A stretch of DNA of 64,000 nt from Halarsenatibacter sp964462585 (GTDB lineage Bacteria; Bacillota; Halanaerobiia; Halanaerobiales; Halarsenatibacteraceae): positions 74,197 to 138,196 of the forward strand of contig CAYXAK010000001.1 in NCBI GenBank assembly GCA_964462585.1, in the 5' to 3' direction. Shown piece by piece: positions 62,558-64,000 of this stretch. Both the position numbers and the translations under genes were made by a program. Each line of letters begins with the position of its first letter. The first letter of the stretch is position 1. The notes beneath the pieces were generated by a model, which saw only the letters and a program-made list of their open reading frames with translations, did not search any database and was not told the origin of the DNA.

Positions 62558-63841
62558 TTAGAAAAAATCATCGAAAAAACTTTTTATCCTCTGGAAAAAG
62601 CCATTCACTATCTCCGATCTGCTTCGCTCCCTGCTTTTCACCCTTCTCTTGCCTGCTGAAGTATAGTTCAGGGCATATAGCAAAAGCCCCACCGATGTGG
62701 AATATACAGCCTTTGGAATCTGTCCTTCTCTGCGGGTATATACCGGGTTTTCAACTATCTCTGAGAGGCTATCGATATAATCGGGTTCTCCTCTTCTCAC
62801 GGGAATCTCCACCACATCTGCGGCGAGCTCACAGCTTCCCTCCAGCATAGAAGCTCCTCCTGTCAATACCAGCCCTGCGGGGACCTGCTCTCTGGGACCG
62901 GAGCTTTCCATCTCTTTTCTGATGAGTGTAAAAAGCTCTTCCATCCGCGGCTGAATAACCCGGCAAAGATATTTTCTGGAGATCTTCTTTTTTTCCCGGC
63001 CGCTGGCACTCATGACCTCAATTTTATCATTCTGCTCCACCGAATCAGTAGAAGCAGCTCCGAATTTAATCTTCGCCCTCTCTGCTTCGGAGATCGGAGT
63101 TTTGAGGCCAACCGCAATATCATTGCTGACATGGTCTCCGCCCACAGGCAGGACTGAAGTATAGGCTATATTCCCTTCGTGAAAGACGATAAAATCTGTG
63201 GTGCCTCCCCCGATATCAACCAGAGCAACCCCCAGCTCCTTTTCATCATCTGTCAGAACCGCTTCACTGGAAGCCAGCTGATCGAGAACGAGATCCTCCA
63301 CCTCAACTCCAGCTCTTCTCACGCTTTTCACCAGATTTTCCACCGAGGTCGTAGCTCCTGTCACAATGTGCGTTTCAACTTCCAGACGCATGCCGGACAT
63401 CCCCTGGGGATGCTTAATCCCTCCGGTGCCATCTACTATGAACTCCCGGGGAAGAACATGTATGACTTCCTTTCCCTGTCCCAGTGTAATTTCCCGGGCT
63501 GCTTCCATCACCCTGTCGATATCCTGTCTGTTGATCTCCCTCTCCTGGCCGGTAACAGCTACGACTCCGTGGCTGTTCCTGGAATTAATATGTGAGCCGG
63601 CTATACCCACAAAAGCAGAATCAATTTCAACTCCCGCCATCTTCTCCGCACCGAGCAGGGCAGATCTAATGGAATGGGAGGCCTCTTCGATATCCACCAC
63701 TATCCCCTTGCGCAGACCGTTTGAGGGAGAAAGACCAACTCCTATGATTTCTAAATCCTCTTCCGAAGTCACACCGGCAATCAAAGAGCAGATCTTTTTG
63801 GTGCCAACATCCAGAGCCGCTATGTATCCGCTATTATCCAA
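62558..63841 (-). CDS. ftsA: Cell division protein FtsA
   Basis: Actin-fold protein that links FtsZ to the membrane. 427 residues with ALDVGTKKICSLIAGV at the N-terminus, VDIGGGTTDFIVF, the SHS2 region, VLTGGASMLEGSCE, and a C-terminal amphipathic helix (EIVNGFFQRIKSFFDDFF) for membrane binding. TTG start behind GGGAGG. The upstream gene is cut by the window end, so ftsQ cannot be judged. Confidence 0.97.
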   Translation of the reverse strand: MDNSGYIAALDVGTKKICSLIAGVTSEEDLEIIGVGLSPSNGLRKGIVVDIEEASHSIRSALLGAEKMAGVEIDSAFVGIAGSHINSRNSHGVVAVTGQEREINRQDIDRVMEAAREITLGQGKEVIHVLPREFIVDGTGGIKHPQGMSGMRLEVETHIVTGATTSVENLVKSVRRAGVEVEDLVLDQLASSEAVLTDDEKELGVALVDIGGGTTDFIVFHEGNIAYTSVLPVGGDHVSNDIAVGLKTPISEAERAKIKFGAASTDSVEQNDKIEVMSASGREKKKISRKYLCRVIQPRMEELFTLIRKEMESSGPREQVPAGLVLTGGASMLEGSCELAADVVEIPVRRGEPDYIDSLSEIVENPVYTRREGQIPKAVYSTSVGLLLYALNYTSAGKRRVKSRERSRSEIVNGFFQRIKSFFDDFF

Positions 63842-64000
63842 ATACTCTCCCTCCCTTCTCCTCTCTAAACAATAGCCCTCTTTATAAAATTCAATAGATA
63901 CCTGTATAATCCTTTTTTATTTTGCCCGGAACTTTAGCCTTAATTGTTAAGTATATCTGAAAGCTAATCTCTGAGCACAGGTCTATCAGGGGCGGTCAGG
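63842..64000. other. Upstream region of ftsA, window end
   Basis: On the minus strand an open frame running in from the edge ends at a TAG at 63964-63966 (visible residues LTAPDRPVLRD), which could be the C-terminus of the gene before ftsA, but eleven residues are not enough to identify it. Between that stop and ftsA there is a T/A-rich stretch with a weak TATACA-type -10; no confident promoter is assigned. Confidence 0.3.

Noticed and set aside
1..64000. CRISPR arrays, insertion sequences, phage genes, tRNA or rRNA genes
   Set aside because: None seen: no regularly spaced repeats, transposase or integrase motifs, or tRNA-like cloverleaf sequences in the few intergenic gaps.

Overview
The window looks like a core chromosomal segment from a low-GC-branch (Firmicutes-type) anaerobe with a diderm envelope. 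The best fit is a halophilic member of the Halanaerobiales; genus and species cannot be fixed from the sequence alone. Three things point this way. Gene order repeatedly matches Bacillus and Clostridia (ylbH-ylbI...ylbL-ylbM...ylbN-rpmF; plsX-fab-acpP-rnc; gmk-rpoZ-coaBC-priA-def-fmt-rlmN-prpC-prkC-rsgA-rpe-thiN-rpmB-yloU-yloV-recG; ftsA-ftsZ-ylm-divIVA-lspA-rluD). All three lipoprotein-maturation enzymes are present (Lgt, LspA and the N-acyltransferase Lnt), as expected of a cell with an outer membrane. Many proteins are strikingly rich in Asp and Glu, as in salt-adapted bacteria. Almost every gene is on the minus strand. The exceptions are tmcAL, rpmB and rqcH. No gene-free stretch exceeds 300 bases; the longest gaps (11338-11548, 24904-25111, 46185-46407) hold promoters.

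Layout, read in minus-strand transcription order from the right end. (1) 53.4-63.9 kb is a division and envelope cluster: ftsA, ftsZ, pgeF, a HlyD-like adaptor, yggS, sepF, yggT, ylmH, divIVA, an unusual lipoprotein, two small proteins, lspA and rluD. (2) 46.4-53.4 kb is a looser region with an EF-G paralogue, a Crp/Fnr regulator, lnt, rqcH (plus strand) and a class-I glutamine-amidotransferase-like hydrolase. (3) 31.2-46.2 kb is a long run: remA, gmk, rpoZ, coaBC, lgt, metK, a flippase-like membrane protein, priA, def, fmt, a DUF6391 membrane protein, rlmN, a PP2C phosphatase, a PASTA kinase, rsgA and rpe.

(4) 25.4-31.1 kb is a riboflavin operon (ribD, ribE, ribBA, ribH) behind a clear FMN riboswitch with a terminator, followed with almost no gap by thiN and a malic enzyme. 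(5) 18.8-25.3 kb has divergent rpmB, then asp23, fakA, a DegV/FakB protein, recG, rsmD and coaD. (6) 14.0-18.7 kb holds a threonine-dehydratase-like gene, a two-component system with a Met/His-rich sensor loop, and a gamma-glutamyltransferase. (7) 8.3-13.9 kb has ylbL, convergent tmcAL, pta, ackA, a DUF177 gene and rpmF. (8) 1-8.1 kb is the fatty-acid operon plsX, fabH, fabK, fabD, fabG, acpP, fabF, then rnc, aroH, cmk and the start of a plsC-like gene.

Functionally this is mostly housekeeping: type II fatty acid synthesis feeding phospholipid assembly, acetate and energy metabolism, translation and ribosome rescue, cell division and lipoprotein maturation. I found no CRISPR array, prophage, insertion sequence, tRNA or rRNA gene, and no convincing undescribed multi-gene system. 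The observations most worth a second look are the placement of thiN and maeB behind an FMN riboswitch, the Met/His-rich sensor kinase, the EreA/ChaN-like lipoprotein inside the division cluster, the divergent EF-G paralogue, and the DUF6391 gene where rsmB often sits.
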